Assembly: GCA_900758495.1 (NCBI GenBank)
Contig: CAAERO010000002.1
Coordinates: forward strand, 1 to 5,714
DNA length: 5,714 bases
Direction of reading: 5' to 3'
DNA from: Bacilli bacterium
GTDB lineage: Bacteria > Bacillota_I > Bacilli_A > RF39 > UBA660
Part shown: positions 5,336 to 5,714 of the stretch, one piece after another
Numbering within the stretch: position 1 is the stretch's first letter
Layout: each line of letters opens with the position of its first letter
Notes under the pieces: generated by a model
What the model saw: the letters and a program-made list of their open reading frames with translations, nothing else
Told to the model about the DNA's origin: nothing
The model's database searches: none
Program-made: the position numbers and the translations under genes

Positions 5336-5714
5336 TTTTATTCCACATATACTTTGATACTATTGGTTCTATCTCAATAACAATATCATTCTTTTCTTTT
5401 TTTCCGTGGTATTCAAATACTCCAATATAATTTTTATTTTTTAAGATATAATCAACCTTTTGCTTAGAAAATCCATACTTATCACCTATTTTAGCTAGCG
5501 AAAGCCCCTTAGATCTTAGCTTAAATATATCTTTAACTATTTTAGCTTCTTCATCATCTATTTCAAATTTTCCATCTTTATTTACTTTATATCCAAGGGA
5601 AGGCTTGCCACCTACCCACTTATTTTCATTAAGCCTTGCTATTCTTCCATTTCTAGTTCTTTCATTGATTACAGCTCTTTCAAACTCTGCAAAACTTCCT
5701 AGCATTTGTAAAAA
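5322..5714 (-). CDS. Serine recombinase/resolvase, C-terminal part (5' end outside the window)
   Basis: The frame is open to the window edge (FLQMLGSFAEFER...), so the in-frame Met at 5705 is internal, not the start. The visible 130 residues begin with the end of the resolvase catalytic domain: MLGSFAEFER followed by INERTRNGRIARLNENKW, the long E-helix and its basic arm. Then comes a 'Recombinase' (PF07508-type) DNA-binding domain with GGKPSLGYKV, EAKIVKDIFKLRSKGLSLAKI and KQKVDYILKNKNYIGVFEYHGK. The protein stops at WNKINKN, where many large serine recombinases go on with a zinc-ribbon and coiled coil, so it is either a short-type resolvase or a shortened one. Its stop codon touches the direct repeat. 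The likely role is multimer resolution or integration/excision of the element. The catalytic Ser is outside the window. Confidence 0.85.
   Translation of the reverse strand, partial: FLQMLGSFAEFERAVINERTRNGRIARLNENKWVGGKPSLGYKVNKDGKFEIDDEEAKIVKDIFKLRSKGLSLAKIGDKYGFSKQKVDYILKNKNYIGVFEYHGKKEKNDIVIEIEPIVSKYMWNKINKN

Noticed and set aside
5703..5705. The ATG in the recombinase as a true start.
   Set aside because: The frame stays open to the window edge, and MLGSFAEFER is internal to the catalytic domain of serine recombinases.
1..5714. CRISPR array, tRNA or rRNA genes, insertion sequence.
   Set aside because: No regularly spaced repeats, no tRNA-like or rRNA-like stretch and no IS transposase were seen on either strand.

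Overview
The window is very AT-rich, has strong AGGAGG-type ribosome binding sites, and encodes proteins rich in K, I, N and E. This points to a low-GC Bacillota, most likely a Clostridium or close relative. All the protein genes lie on the minus strand. The gene content (serine recombinase, primase-type plasmid replication protein with antisense control, defence-type operon, Mor-family regulator) suggests a plasmid or an integrated plasmid-like mobile element rather than core chromosome.

Layout, read right to left in the direction of transcription. (1) 5714-5322: the C-terminal part of a serine recombinase/resolvase, entering from the right edge. (2) 5335-5273: one copy of an approximately 63-bp imperfect direct repeat. 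(3) 5264-4995: a regulatory leader with a rep promoter, a divergently read antisense RNA (about 5092-5212, plus strand) ending in a terminator hairpin, and two mutually exclusive helices, one of which buries the rep ribosome binding site. (4) 4994-3771: a 407-aa archaeo-eukaryotic-primase-like replication protein with a C-terminal helix-turn-helix. (5) 3779-3717: the second copy of the direct repeat. (6) 3696-178: a tightly overlapping three-gene operon coding for a calcineurin-like metallophosphoesterase with a C-terminal extension, a 108-aa small protein, and a DUF2326/SMC-like ABC ATPase. (7) 116-1: the start of a Mor-family transcription regulator, running off the left edge.

Genes 3696-178 fit the architecture of an ABC-three-component (ABC-3C) conflict system: an ABC ATPase with a coiled coil, a small middle component, and an effector enzyme carrying a C-terminal ABC-3C-type domain. 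Here the effector would be a metal-dependent phosphoesterase or nuclease with all its metal-binding motifs intact. The inferred scheme is that the ATPase plus middle component sense an invader or a DNA/nucleoprotein state and release the phosphoesterase activity.

The rep unit is the second point of interest. A roughly 120-nt antisense RNA, with a UUGGCG-containing hairpin loop, overlaps the distal part of the rep leader. A 15-nt leader segment covered by the antisense RNA is perfectly complementary to a second segment, and that second segment can instead pair over 17 bp with the rep ribosome binding site. This is a readable design for antisense-controlled Rep translation. The replicon module is bracketed by the direct repeats, so recombination between them could excise it as a circle of about 1.56 kb. 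All functional claims are inferred from sequence reading; no alignment, folding program or database search was run.
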